Origin: DATBVX01 sp963705495
GTDB lineage: Bacteria > Pseudomonadota > Gammaproteobacteria > Steroidobacterales > Steroidobacteraceae
Reading direction: 5' to 3'
Length of the DNA: 64,000 nucleotides
NCBI GenBank assembly: GCA_963705495.1
Contig: CAVPJQ010000015.1
Coordinates: 115,489-179,488, forward strand
A program made the position numbers and the translations under genes. Position 1 is the stretch's first letter, and each line of letters starts with the position of its first letter. Positions 52,647-60,978 of the stretch are shown in pieces. The notes under the pieces were generated by a model. It searched no databases and had not been told where the DNA came from. It worked only from the letters and a program-made list of their open reading frames with translations.

Positions 52647-53978
52647 CTACCAGCGGCGCTCGAAGCGATTGCGCAACAGGACGGCAAGGCCATTCATCAG
52701 GATCAGAAACGCCAGCAGCACGATGATCGCCCCCGAAGTGCGCTCGACGAAAGCGCGTTCTGGAATGTCGGACCATAGGAAGACCTGAACCGGAAGCACG
52801 GTCGCGGGATCGAACAGGCCCTTCGGGACATCGACGATGAACGCCACCATGCCGATCATCAGCAGCGGCGCAGATTCGCCCAGGGCACGCGCCATTCCGA
52901 TGATTGTCCCGGTCAGCATTCCGGGGAGCGCCAGCGGCAGCACGTGATGCGCGACCATTTGGATCTTCGACGCACCCATTCCCAGCGCAGCCTCGCGGAT
53001 CGATGGCGGCACGGCCTTAAGAGCCGCGCGACTGGCAATGATGATGGTCGGCAACGTCATCAGGGTCAGCACCAGCCCGCCCACCAACGGCGCGGAGCGT
53101 GGCAAGCCGAAGAAATTGATGAACACTGCCAGCCCCAGCAGGCCGAACACGATGGAGGGCACGGCGGCGAGGTTGTTGATGTTCACCTCGATGAGATCGG
53201 TAAAGCGGTCCTTCTTGGCGAACTCCTCGAGGTAGATCGCCGCGGCGACGCCGATCGGGAAGGACAGCAGCAACGTCACCAGCAGTGTGAAAAACGTGCC
53301 GGCAACCGCACCCCAAACGCCGGCGAGTTCGGGCTCGCGAGAATCGCCGGAACTAAAGAATTGTCGGTTGAAGCGCAGCTGCGCGGCGCCGGACTTGCGC
53401 AGCTGATCGGCCCAGTCGAGCTGTTGATCGCTGAGCGGCCGGGTGTCTTGCGCCTCGGAGCGCAAGATCCGCCCCTTGAAGTACTGATCGACGTCATCGT
53501 CCGCAAGCACCCAGACTTTTTCTCGGGTGCCAAGCCTGGTCGGCTCGTCAGCGAGCCGGTGTTGCAGCTCGAACCCCGCCGAGGAGCTGATGAGTGCATA
53601 CAGCTGGCGCAGATTGGGGCGGCCCTCGACCTGCGGGAAGAGCGCGCGGAGCGACGCCTTGGTCAATGCGTTGTAGTCAGCTTGTGCCAGCGCCTCCCTG
53701 GTGCCAGTGCCATCCGGATCGAGCAGTGCCGGGTCGTAGGTGACCTCGAGTTGCACATAGGTCTGGCGAAACGCCGACCAACCCTTGGAAATGATCGAGA
53801 TGAAGAGCACCGCGAGAAACAGCATGCCCAGACTCACCGCGGCAAGCCCATAAAGCTTGAAACGCGTTTCGGCCCGATAGCGTGCCTTGATGCCGCGCGC
53901 GACTGCCTCGGCCGCTTTGCGATGATCGCGAAGCGTCTCGGGCAGCCGCCCGCTGGTGTTGCCCGCCGACTCACTCAT
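52647..53978 (-). CDS. pstA: Phosphate ABC transporter permease PstA (long form)
   Basis: Transmembrane subunit of the phosphate importer. At 443 residues it exceeds E. coli PstA (296). A membrane span at about 43-64 is followed by a predicted periplasmic insert (about 70-215) before the standard permease core, which has the EAA-type loop ALKAVPPSIREAALGMGASK. Long PstA proteins of this kind occur in several gammaproteobacteria. It overlaps pstC by 8 nt. Confidence 0.94.
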   Translation of the reverse strand: MSESAGNTSGRLPETLRDHRKAAEAVARGIKARYRAETRFKLYGLAAVSLGMLFLAVLFISIISKGWSAFRQTYVQLEVTYDPALLDPDGTGTREALAQADYNALTKASLRALFPQVEGRPNLRQLYALISSSAGFELQHRLADEPTRLGTREKVWVLADDDVDQYFKGRILRSEAQDTRPLSDQQLDWADQLRKSGAAQLRFNRQFFSSGDSREPELAGVWGAVAGTFFTLLVTLLLSFPIGVAAAIYLEEFAKKDRFTDLIEVNINNLAAVPSIVFGLLGLAVFINFFGLPRSAPLVGGLVLTLMTLPTIIIASRAALKAVPPSIREAALGMGASKIQMVAHHVLPLALPGMLTGTIIGMARALGESAPLLMIGMVAFIVDVPKGLFDPATVLPVQVFLWSDIPERAFVERTSGAIIVLLAFLILMNGLAVLLRNRFERRW

Positions 53979-55359
53979 ACTGTTCGCGATATTTGCGGAC
54001 TACGTGCAGTGCAATCACGTTCAGGCCGAGCGTGACCAGGAACAGCACCAGTCCCAGCGCAAAGGCCGCCAATGTCTTGGCACTATCGAACTCCTGGTCC
54101 CCGACCAGCAACGTGACGATCTGCACCGTCACGGTCGTCACCGCTTCAAGCGGGTTCGCCGTCATGTTCGCCGAGAGGCCCGCAGCCATAACGACGATCA
54201 TCGTCTCACCGATGGCACGTGAGACCGCAAGGAGAACGCCGCCCACGATGCCCGGCAGCGCGGCTCTCAATACCACGCGGCGAATGGTTTCCGAATGCGT
54301 ACCACCGAGCGCGTACGACCCATCGCGCAGCGACTGCGGGACCGCCGTGATCATGTCGTCGGACAGTGATGACACAAACGGAATGATCATCACCCCCATC
54401 ACCAGCCCCGCCGCGAGGGCACTGCCCGAGGCGACATTCAGTCCGATGCTCTCGCCCGCCTCACGCAGCCATGGGCCCACGGTCAATGCCGCAAAGAATC
54501 CATACACCACGGTTGGAATCCCCGCGAGGATCTCGAGCAGCGGCTTGGCCGCCGAGCGAAAGTGCGGGTGGGCATATTCCGCCAGGTAGATCGCCGAAAA
54601 CAGACCGACGGGCACCGCGACCAGCATCGCGATCGCAGAAATAAGCAGGGTACCGACAAATAAGGGCACAGCCCCGAACGCGCCCGACGAGCCCACCTGG
54701 TCGGCTCGAATCGCGGTTTGCGGACTCCACTCCGTACCGAAGATGAAATCCCAGACCGGGATCTGCTGAAAGAAGCGTATCGATTCGAACAGCACGGACA
54801 GCAGGATGCCGATCGTCGTAAAGATCGCGAGTGACGAGCACGCAAGCAGCACCCACTCGAATATCCGCTCGACGCTGTTACGCGCCCGCAGCTGTGGGGC
54901 AATGCGTGACCAGGTGAAGATCGCCCCGAGCATGCCCGCAGCCAGCGCGACGATGGCCATTGCCACGCGGCTCACGGACCTCAGCTCCAGGAACTTCTTC
55001 GCTGCGGCCTGCTCCTGCGGCGAGATCTGGTCGAGCCGCATGTTGCCCGCGACCACGTTCCTGACGTCGTTGAGAAGCAGTGAACGCTGATCCGGAGGCA
55101 GGCTCTGCACCGACTCTGGCATCTGCGCCAGCATGAGGCGCGTGATGATGGAGTCCTGTGCCGTAGTCCAGACGCCGACGATCAGCAGCGCCGGCAGCGC
55201 ACACCAGAGCGCCGTCAGCATGCCGTAATACGAAGGCAGGGAATGCAGGTCTCGTTGACCGCGACGTCCGCCCACGACCGCAAAGGAACGCGCGCGGCCG
55301 GTGCGATACGCGATCGCGGCCAGTATCAATACCGCCAGCACCAGGGTCGAAGCGGACAT
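53971..55359 (-). CDS. pstC: Phosphate ABC transporter permease PstC (long form)
   Basis: Partner permease of PstA. At 462 residues it has about 150 more at the N-terminus than E. coli PstC, with extra membrane spans near 3-18, 47-64 and 131-150 and a polar segment (67-130) between. The canonical core begins near residue 167 and contains VPLFVGTLLISAIAMLVAVP, EILAGIPTVVYGFFA and the EAA loop AVPQSLRDGSYALGGTHSET. A Pho-box-like site lies about 150 nt upstream. Confidence 0.94.
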   Translation of the reverse strand: MSASTLVLAVLILAAIAYRTGRARSFAVVGGRRGQRDLHSLPSYYGMLTALWCALPALLIVGVWTTAQDSIITRLMLAQMPESVQSLPPDQRSLLLNDVRNVVAGNMRLDQISPQEQAAAKKFLELRSVSRVAMAIVALAAGMLGAIFTWSRIAPQLRARNSVERIFEWVLLACSSLAIFTTIGILLSVLFESIRFFQQIPVWDFIFGTEWSPQTAIRADQVGSSGAFGAVPLFVGTLLISAIAMLVAVPVGLFSAIYLAEYAHPHFRSAAKPLLEILAGIPTVVYGFFAALTVGPWLREAGESIGLNVASGSALAAGLVMGVMIIPFVSSLSDDMITAVPQSLRDGSYALGGTHSETIRRVVLRAALPGIVGGVLLAVSRAIGETMIVVMAAGLSANMTANPLEAVTTVTVQIVTLLVGDQEFDSAKTLAAFALGLVLFLVTLGLNVIALHVVRKYREQYE

Positions 55360-55495
55360 CTGGATCGAGCTAGCCCCTCTTGCCTGAGTTGTCTTTGGTT
55401 TCCGAACCGGGGCTGCACAAGATGTATCGCCAGCGGCTCGCGGTCAACAATCGCGGATTGGCGCCATCCCGCAAGTCTGCGCACCCGCCCCCAAC

Positions 55496-55529
55496 GGTCT
55501 ACGGACCCCGTGTTACGACAGCGTTACAG
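55496..55529 (-). promoter_or_regulatory. Pho-box promoter candidate for pstCAB-phoU
   Basis: Minus strand: CTGTAAC (55529-55523), GCTG, TCGTAAC (55518-55512), two 7-mers at the 11-nt period of a Pho box. After a 10-nt spacer comes TAGACC (55501-55496), a modest -10. The spacing equals that at pstS. It would give pstCAB-phoU its own phosphate-responsive start, downstream of the hairpin that ends the porin gene. Confidence 0.55.
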
Positions 55530-55543
55530 CCCCCTACTCAGGC

Positions 55544-55567
55544 GGGAGGGCGTCAATCCGCCCTCCC
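55544..55567 (-). terminator. Strong hairpin between porin gene and pstC
   Basis: A 9-bp perfect stem, GGGAGGGCG and CGCCCTCCC, with a 6-nt loop, 15 nt after the porin stop. No T-run follows on the minus strand, so it may act as a processing or partial terminator that raises pstS and porin over pstCAB. Confidence 0.5.
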
Positions 55568-55581
55568 ATACCCAGGACCGC

Positions 55582-56967
55582 TCAGAACTTGACGTTAAAG
55601 TCGATTTGATAGCGGTCGTAGTCGAGATCGTTCGTCGGAACACCAGCCACGTTGGTCGGCACGTCGATGAACCGTTGATTGAGGAAATAGGTCCCATTCA
55701 GGGTCCAGTTCTTTGCGGGCGCATAGACGAACTTGAATACACTGCCGTCAACGTCCGTCAGCCCGCCGCCAAAGTCTGAGTCCACGAACTGGCCGAAGAG
55801 CGCATCCTTTTCGGTCTTCTGATAGGCGTACCCGAACTCCCAGGTCCTCGGGTTGCTCGCACGTCCGATGGTAAAGCCGGCCGCGTAGGCGGTGTTCAGA
55901 TCGTCTGCCGCAGTATTTTCAGCATAGTTCGCAAACACCACCAGGGGGATCTTGCCGAGGCCGAATTCGGCCTGGCCCAGCACTTCGTAGATTTCGAAAT
56001 CGTTGACCAGTCGAGCGCAGTTGTCGCCAACGTTGATCGTCGAGTTGCCATTCGCGCTGTTGGCGAAGAAAGTGTTGTTGACCTGCCCGGCCGGGCAGAT
56101 CGCAGGCGCCATTACAGAGGGCGCGATGATGGACACGACTTCGTTCTGCACCGCGCCCAGATCGTAGTACATGAGCGCGCCCGTGAGCTTGACCGGGCCG
56201 ACATCAGCCTTCAGGCCGACCTGGGCACCGACCATGTTCGAGTCCGACATGGTGGCGTTCTCCGACAGCCAGTAGCCGAACGCACTGCCGAAGAAGGCAC
56301 CATGTGCGTACTTCACGGCTCCGCCCTCCGGCGTGAGGTCCGGATCCCAGAAGAACGTGCCTACGCGCTGATGCGGGTAAGGCATCTTGCCGAGCTGTAC
56401 GTTCAGCCCGTTTGCGGGTGCCCAATCGAGATACGCAAGATCGATAGCGACGCCCTTGCGATCCCAGCCGCTGCCCAGGCTCTGGTTGGTGGATCTCGGA
56501 TCGTTGTTGCCGCCACTGGTAGCAAGCTGCAGCGTGGTGCTGATCGTGTCATTGATCTTGGCGGTCAGGCCGAAGCGCGCGCGGATGCGCTGGCGGGTCT
56601 GATCGTTGACTGCCTCCTCCGGGTCGACATTTTCATGCCGGTAGCGGAAATCGCCCTTCCAGGTGACGCGCGAGGCCCAGTCCATGCTCTTGGTGCGCGA
56701 GCTCACCTGCGCCAGCGCATCGGTCTGGCGATCGTTCGTTTCCTCGAGCGCCTTGCCCTTCGTCTCCAGCTCCTGGTTCTTGGCTTCGAGCTGCTCGTTC
56801 TGTGTCTTCAGCGCCTGGTTCTGCTGTTCCAGCGCGTCGAGGCGCTGGTTGACCTGTTGCAGCGCCCGGCGCAGCTCAGCGAGATCGGCATCCGTCGCAC
56901 CCCACGACGTCATTGGTACGACCAGGATCGAGGTTATGAGAGCGGCCGTGAGCAGATTGCTTTTCAT
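55582..56967 (-). CDS. Outer-membrane porin with N-terminal coiled coil, probably for phosphate
   Basis: A 461-residue outer-membrane protein. It has a signal peptide (about 1-23, ending SWGA) and a Gln/Glu/Leu-rich coiled coil (about 25-90, heptads such as LDALEQQNQALKTQNEQLEA). The rest is a beta-barrel of alternating hydrophobic strands closing with a terminal Phe (YQIDFNVKF). The family resembles putative trimeric porins. Its place 25 nt after pstS, under the Pho-box promoter, suggests phosphate-starvation induction and phosphate uptake across the outer membrane, like OprP/OprO in role. Specificity is not shown by sequence. Confidence 0.8.
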   Translation of the reverse strand: MKSNLLTAALITSILVVPMTSWGATDADLAELRRALQQVNQRLDALEQQNQALKTQNEQLEAKNQELETKGKALEETNDRQTDALAQVSSRTKSMDWASRVTWKGDFRYRHENVDPEEAVNDQTRQRIRARFGLTAKINDTISTTLQLATSGGNNDPRSTNQSLGSGWDRKGVAIDLAYLDWAPANGLNVQLGKMPYPHQRVGTFFWDPDLTPEGGAVKYAHGAFFGSAFGYWLSENATMSDSNMVGAQVGLKADVGPVKLTGALMYYDLGAVQNEVVSIIAPSVMAPAICPAGQVNNTFFANSANGNSTINVGDNCARLVNDFEIYEVLGQAEFGLGKIPLVVFANYAENTAADDLNTAYAAGFTIGRASNPRTWEFGYAYQKTEKDALFGQFVDSDFGGGLTDVDGSVFKFVYAPAKNWTLNGTYFLNQRFIDVPTNVAGVPTNDLDYDRYQIDFNVKF

Positions 56968-56992
56968 GAGTTATCTCTCTCTCGGGTGGAGA

Positions 56993-58039
56993 TCAAAGCC
57001 TGAGGCTCTTCATCGCGGTGGCATCGGCGCGCACTTTCTTGGCGTCCGACGCAGGCAGGGGGATCAGACCCTTGTCAGCGAGATATCCTTCAGTGCCGAA
57101 CGCCTTGTCGCTCGTGTACTCCTGAACGAATTCGGTCAGGCCCGGAATGACGCCGACGTGAGCCTTCTTCACGTAGAAGTACAGGGCGCGCGAGACCGGA
57201 TACTTGGCCGAGGCGATGCTGTCGAACGTCGGGGCAATGCCTTCGACGCTCGCGCCCTTGATCTTGTTGGCGTTCTCTTCCAGGAAGCTGTAGCCAAAAA
57301 TGCCGACCGCCGTCGGGCTCGCTACCAGCTTCTGCACGATGACGTTGTCATTCTCGCCGGCCTCGATGTAGGCGCCATCCTCGCGGATGCCGTCGCAGAC
57401 CGCCTTGTAGCGCTTCTCATCGACTTCCTTGAGTTCCTTGAGCCACGCAAAAGTGGAACAGCCCGATTCCATTACGAGCTCCACGAACGCGTCGCGCGTG
57501 CCGGAGGTCGGCGGCGGGCCGAGTACTTCGATTTTCTCGGCAGACAGCGCGGAGTTGACGTCCTTCCAGGTCCGGTATGGGTTATCGATCAGGCTCGACG
57601 GATTGGCCGGGTCAGGTACCTTCTTCGCCAGCGCCAGGTAGATATCCTTGCGAGTCAAGGCGAACGACGGCGCGCTGTTCGCGTTGGCCAGCACGATGCC
57701 ATCGAATCCGATCTTGACTTCGAGGATGTCCTTGACTCCGTTCTTGGCACATGTATCGACTTCGACGGGCTTGATTCGCCGCGAAGCGTTGGCGACATCG
57801 GGGTGTTGTGGCCCCACGCCACCGCAGAACAGCTTGAGGCCGCCGCCGGTGCCGGTGCTTTCGACCTTGGGGGTCTTGAACTTGCCGGCGCGACCAAACT
57901 GCTCCGCTACGGCGGTAGTAAAGGGGTAAACGGTGGAAGAACCGACGATGAAGATGTAATCGCGCGCGGCTTGCGCCTGGGCCAGCCCTGCAACGACGAC
58001 GCTGGCGGCGCCGGCCGCGATCAGCAGTTTCTTGAACAC
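56993..58039 (-). CDS. pstS: Periplasmic phosphate-binding protein PstS
   Basis: Captures phosphate for PstCAB. From the GTG at 58039, 5 nt after a perfect GGAGG, it has 348 residues. The signal peptide is about 1-24 (ending AQAQA). Phosphate-contact motifs are IVGSSTVYPFTTAVAE and the PPTSGTRDAFVELVMESG block. Upstream in-frame codons (to 58111) would place a charged stretch before the signal peptide and are rejected. It is the first gene of the cluster. Confidence 0.95.
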   Translation of the reverse strand: MFKKLLIAAGAASVVVAGLAQAQAARDYIFIVGSSTVYPFTTAVAEQFGRAGKFKTPKVESTGTGGGLKLFCGGVGPQHPDVANASRRIKPVEVDTCAKNGVKDILEVKIGFDGIVLANANSAPSFALTRKDIYLALAKKVPDPANPSSLIDNPYRTWKDVNSALSAEKIEVLGPPPTSGTRDAFVELVMESGCSTFAWLKELKEVDEKRYKAVCDGIREDGAYIEAGENDNVIVQKLVASPTAVGIFGYSFLEENANKIKGASVEGIAPTFDSIASAKYPVSRALYFYVKKAHVGVIPGLTEFVQEYTSDKAFGTEGYLADKGLIPLPASDAKKVRADATAMKSLRL

Positions 58040-58124
58040 GTTGAGCCTCCGGTTTGGACCTGGGTGCATGCCCCTCGGACGGGGTTTGTTGCGTGCAGAA
58101 TTTGCTCGCAATATTTCGGCGAGC

Positions 58125-58158
58125 GTTATAAGCGGGAATTGTTACAGCGGCATGTCAG
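58125..58158 (-). promoter_or_regulatory. Pho box and -10 of the pstS promoter
   Basis: Minus strand: CTGACAT (58158-58152), GCCG, CTGTAAC (58147-58141), a good match to the PhoB site CTGTCAT-N4-CTGTCAC. After exactly 10 nt comes TATAAC (58130-58125). This is the same geometry as E. coli phoA, with the Pho box replacing the -35. Transcription should start near 58118, about 79 nt before the pstS GTG. Confidence 0.8.
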
Positions 58159-58250
58159 GCGTCCGGATGCCGGCCAAGCCCATGTTCCTCAACGGGGTGA
58201 GTCCGGTCCGGGTCACCGGGGTTGATCTCACCCTTGCAGGCCGCTGGCGC

Positions 58251-58268
58251 TTGACATCTGCCTGTCAT
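58251..58268 (+). promoter_or_regulatory. Second Pho-box-like direct repeat upstream of pstS
   Basis: Plus strand: TTGACAT (58251-58257), CTGC, CTGTCAT (58262-58268); the second half-site is perfect. No -10 follows at 10 nt on the plus strand. It may be an upstream PhoB site for pstS or a link to dapE, or chance. Confidence 0.35.
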
Positions 58269-58327
58269 GAAGCGGCCATGCCGCCAACCGCGCAGGCCGC
58301 AAATCGCGCCACGCAGGCGGTTTGCGC

Positions 58328-58356
58328 TTGCAGCCGAGCCAGAATCTTCTTATAAA
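58328..58356 (+). promoter_or_regulatory. Sigma-70 promoter candidate for dapE
   Basis: TTGCAG (58328-58333), 17-nt spacer, TATAAA (58351-58356), followed by the dapE ATG 41 nt later. The 357-nt gap between pstS and dapE holds this promoter, the pstS Pho box and the second Pho-like repeat; I see no small gene in it. Confidence 0.55.
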
Positions 58357-58396
58357 GCCGCGCGCCCATGCCAAGTCCGGAGACGTTCGCGCCCCG

Positions 58397-59524
58397 ATGT
58401 CCGACGCCCTCGACCTGACTCAGGACCTCATCTCACGCGCCTCGATCAGTCCCGCCGACGGCGGTTGCCAGCAGCTCCTGAGCGAACGCCTCGAACGGGT
58501 CGGTTTCACCGTGGAGCGCATGCGCTTCAACAGCGTAGACAATTTCTGGGCGCGCCACGGCAGCACCGCGCCACTGTTCTGCTTCGCAGGCCACACGGAC
58601 GTGGTGCCCACCGGCCCGCTGGAAGAATGGGGTACCGACCCGTTCACACCGGTGGTACGCAATGGGATTCTTTACGGCCGCGGCGCGGCCGACATGAAGA
58701 GCGGCCTCGCCGCCATGCTTGTCGCCTGCGAACAGTTCGTGCGCGAGCATCCCCGGCATCGCGGGTCGATCGCGCTGCTCATCACGAGCGATGAAGAAGG
58801 TCAGTCAGTGGACGGCACGCGTCGCGTCATTGAAGCGCTGCAGGCGCGTGGTGAGCGGATCGACTTCTGCGTCGTGGGCGAACCGTCCAGTGAGACGCGG
58901 CTCGGCGATACCATCAAGATCGGGCGACGGGGCTCGCTGAGCGGGCGCCTGACGGTGCACGGCGTTCAGGGCCACGTCGCATATCCGCAGCTTGCGGACA
59001 ATCCGATTCACGCTCTCGCTCCAGCACTCGTGGAATTGACTACTCGTGTCTGGGACGCGGGCAACGAGCACTTCCAGCCGACGAGCTTTCAGGTCTCGAA
59101 TCTCAACGCAGGGACAGGCGCCCCGAACGTGATTCCGGGTGAGCTCAAGGCCCGCTTCAACATTCGCTTTTCCACCGAGCAAAGCGTTGCTGGCCTGAAA
59201 CAGATCGTGGAATCGATTCTCGACCGGCACCGGGTGAAGTACACGCTTGAATGGTTCCTGTCAGGTGACCCGTTCTTCACTCCACCGGGAATGTTGTCGG
59301 ACGCCGTCGCTCGGGCGGTGCGCGAAGTCACGGGCCTGACACCATCGCTCTCAACCGGCGGCGGAACCTCGGACGGACGCTTCATCGCACCAACCGGCGC
59401 CCAGGTGGTGGAGCTTGGCGTCATCAATGCCAGCATTCACAAGGTCAACGAGCACGTCATGGTCGAGGACATCCCGCGCCTGCAGCGAATCTACGAGCGG
59501 CTGATAGAACTGCTGCTCGCTTGA
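58397..59524 (+). CDS. dapE: Succinyl-diaminopimelate desuccinylase
   Basis: Releases L,L-diaminopimelate from the succinylated intermediate. From the ATG at 58397 it has 375 residues, the usual length. M20 metallopeptidase motifs are FCFAGHTDVVPTGP (zinc His, catalytic Asp), GRGAADMKSG (bridging Asp), TSDEEGQSVDGT (catalytic Glu) and VVGEPSS. The C-terminal zinc His is in ASIHKVNEHV. It completes the dapC-dapD-dapE set although the pst cluster lies between. Confidence 0.96.
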   Translation: MSDALDLTQDLISRASISPADGGCQQLLSERLERVGFTVERMRFNSVDNFWARHGSTAPLFCFAGHTDVVPTGPLEEWGTDPFTPVVRNGILYGRGAADMKSGLAAMLVACEQFVREHPRHRGSIALLITSDEEGQSVDGTRRVIEALQARGERIDFCVVGEPSSETRLGDTIKIGRRGSLSGRLTVHGVQGHVAYPQLADNPIHALAPALVELTTRVWDAGNEHFQPTSFQVSNLNAGTGAPNVIPGELKARFNIRFSTEQSVAGLKQIVESILDRHRVKYTLEWFLSGDPFFTPPGMLSDAVARAVREVTGLTPSLSTGGGTSDGRFIAPTGAQVVELGVINASIHKVNEHVMVEDIPRLQRIYERLIELLLA

Positions 59525-59539
59525 GAGTCCGCCTGCCTG

Positions 59540-60073
59540 CTAGCGGATGATCGGTTCCACTCGCCGCCGGCGCATTGAAGGCACGCTGCTGGATGACTCC
59601 CGCCAGTTGACGATGACACCGGCGCTACCGAGCACTGCGCAACAAATGAGCACCCACCACGGCATGCTCAGGCCGAGAAACGACCAGTTGATCGTCGCGC
59701 ACTCGCCGGAACCGGTGAGCACCTTGCGAATCACTTCCGTCACCGGGAATACCTCGAACATGTACTCGAGTGTCGCCCCACAGGAGGGAACGCTGCCCGG
59801 TGGCAGGCCCTGAATGTAGATGTGACGAGCCGCCACACCGATGCCCGCAAGTGAGCACAACGCGATGAGAAAGGCGTAGACCCGGGCACCAGTCGTCCGC
59901 GGCTGATGAATAGCTGCCAGCAAGAAGACGCAGCCCAACGCGAATACCGCAACGCGCTGAAAGATGCACAGCGGGCAGGGCTCGAGGTGCTGCACGAACT
60001 GCAGGTAGTACGCGTAGCCCAGCAGCAGCGCGCACGCGAGCGCGCCAGCAAAGTTCAACACCCAGCGTCGCAT
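59540..60073 (-). CDS. dsbB: Disulfide bond formation protein DsbB
   Basis: Inner-membrane quinone reductase that re-oxidises DsbA. At 177 residues it has four membrane helices. The redox pair C33-C36 (CPLC) is in the first periplasmic loop and C98/C125 in the second (SCGATLEYM and GECA). It follows the second phoU by only 3 nt, so it is probably co-transcribed, and converges on dapE. Confidence 0.95.
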   Translation of the reverse strand: MRRWVLNFAGALACALLLGYAYYLQFVQHLEPCPLCIFQRVAVFALGCVFLLAAIHQPRTTGARVYAFLIALCSLAGIGVAARHIYIQGLPPGSVPSCGATLEYMFEVFPVTEVIRKVLTGSGECATINWSFLGLSMPWWVLICCAVLGSAGVIVNWRESSSSVPSMRRRRVEPIIR

Positions 60074-60076
60074 GCT

Positions 60077-60799
60077 TCAGTGCGCGTCGGCCTGCAGCTC
60101 GCGCTCGACGTCATCGAGAGAGGTGTGGCGCACATCCTTCCCATGCACCATGTAGATCACGTATTCGCAGATGTTCTTGGCGTGATCGCCGATGCGCTCG
60201 AGCGCCCGAACTACCCACATCACATCGAGGGCGCGCCGGATGGTGCGCGGATCCTCCATCATGAACGTGATGCACTGGCGCTGGATGGCCTCGTACTCTT
60301 CGTCGACCACCTTGTCCTCCTGTGCCACGCTGAGCGCCGCTTGTGCATCCAGACGCGCGAACGCATCGAGCGCCCCGTGCACCATCTCGGAGACCATGCG
60401 GCCAAGATGCTTGACCTCGCGGTACTTGTCGGCAGGACGTTCCATCGACGCGAGACGGGAGGCGATGTAGCCGATCTTCTCGCCTTCGTCCCCGATGCGC
60501 TCCAGGTCGGTGATGGTCTTGATGATCGCCACGATCACGCGCAGGTCGCCGGCGGTCGGTCCACGAGTGGCGAGAATGCGGCTGGCCTCCTCGTCGATCG
60601 TGACCTCCATGCCGTTGACCTTGTAATCGTCCATCGCCACCGATTCGCCCAGCGTGCTGTCACCCTCCACCAGGGCCGTGATGGCCTTCTGCAGCTGTTG
60701 CTCCACGAACCCGCCCATCGTGAGCACCTTGTTGCGCAGGCGCTCGAGGTCCTCGTTGAAGCGGCGCGAGATGTGGTGCGAAAGATCAGCAGTTTCCAT
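60077..60799 (-). CDS. Second PhoU-family regulator
   Basis: A 240-residue PhoU paralogue: two three-helix repeats with DLERIGDEGEKIGYIASRL and ALERIGDHAKNICEYVIYMV metal-binding patterns. It begins with HHISRRFNEDLERLRNKVLTMGG, close to the E. coli PhoU N-terminus. It differs widely from the copy at 50976-51710, so this is not a recent duplication. It has its own Pho-box-like upstream site and is followed by dsbB. Which copy controls PhoR cannot be told from sequence. Confidence 0.93.
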   Translation of the reverse strand: METADLSHHISRRFNEDLERLRNKVLTMGGFVEQQLQKAITALVEGDSTLGESVAMDDYKVNGMEVTIDEEASRILATRGPTAGDLRVIVAIIKTITDLERIGDEGEKIGYIASRLASMERPADKYREVKHLGRMVSEMVHGALDAFARLDAQAALSVAQEDKVVDEEYEAIQRQCITFMMEDPRTIRRALDVMWVVRALERIGDHAKNICEYVIYMVHGKDVRHTSLDDVERELQADAH

Positions 60800-60914
60800 C
60801 GCGATCTCCGGAGCCGCGGCGAGCGGCCGTTGGCGTGAGTGTACTACGTCGCGAAACCCAAGGGATGGGAGGTCGGCCCCACTACGCAGCCAGCCATCTC
60901 ATCGTGACGGCCGC

Positions 60915-60943
60915 CTTACGCTGCGATTACAGGTTCATGACAC
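60915..60943 (-). promoter_or_regulatory. Pho-box-like repeats upstream of the second phoU
   Basis: Minus strand: GTGTCAT (60943-60937), GAAC, CTGTAAT (60932-60926), CGCA, GCGTAAG (60921-60915): two good and one weak 7-mer at the 11-nt period. No convincing -10 follows at 10 nt. The 179-nt gap between fcl and this phoU holds no gene. Confidence 0.5.
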
Positions 60944-60978
60944 GCGACGGGCTGGAGACATAAGACGCCGTCCGATCG

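Noticed and set aside
56663..58225. 520-codon open frame opposite the porin gene and pstS
   Set aside because: It spans two real genes and their promoter region on the other strand and has no coherent domain.
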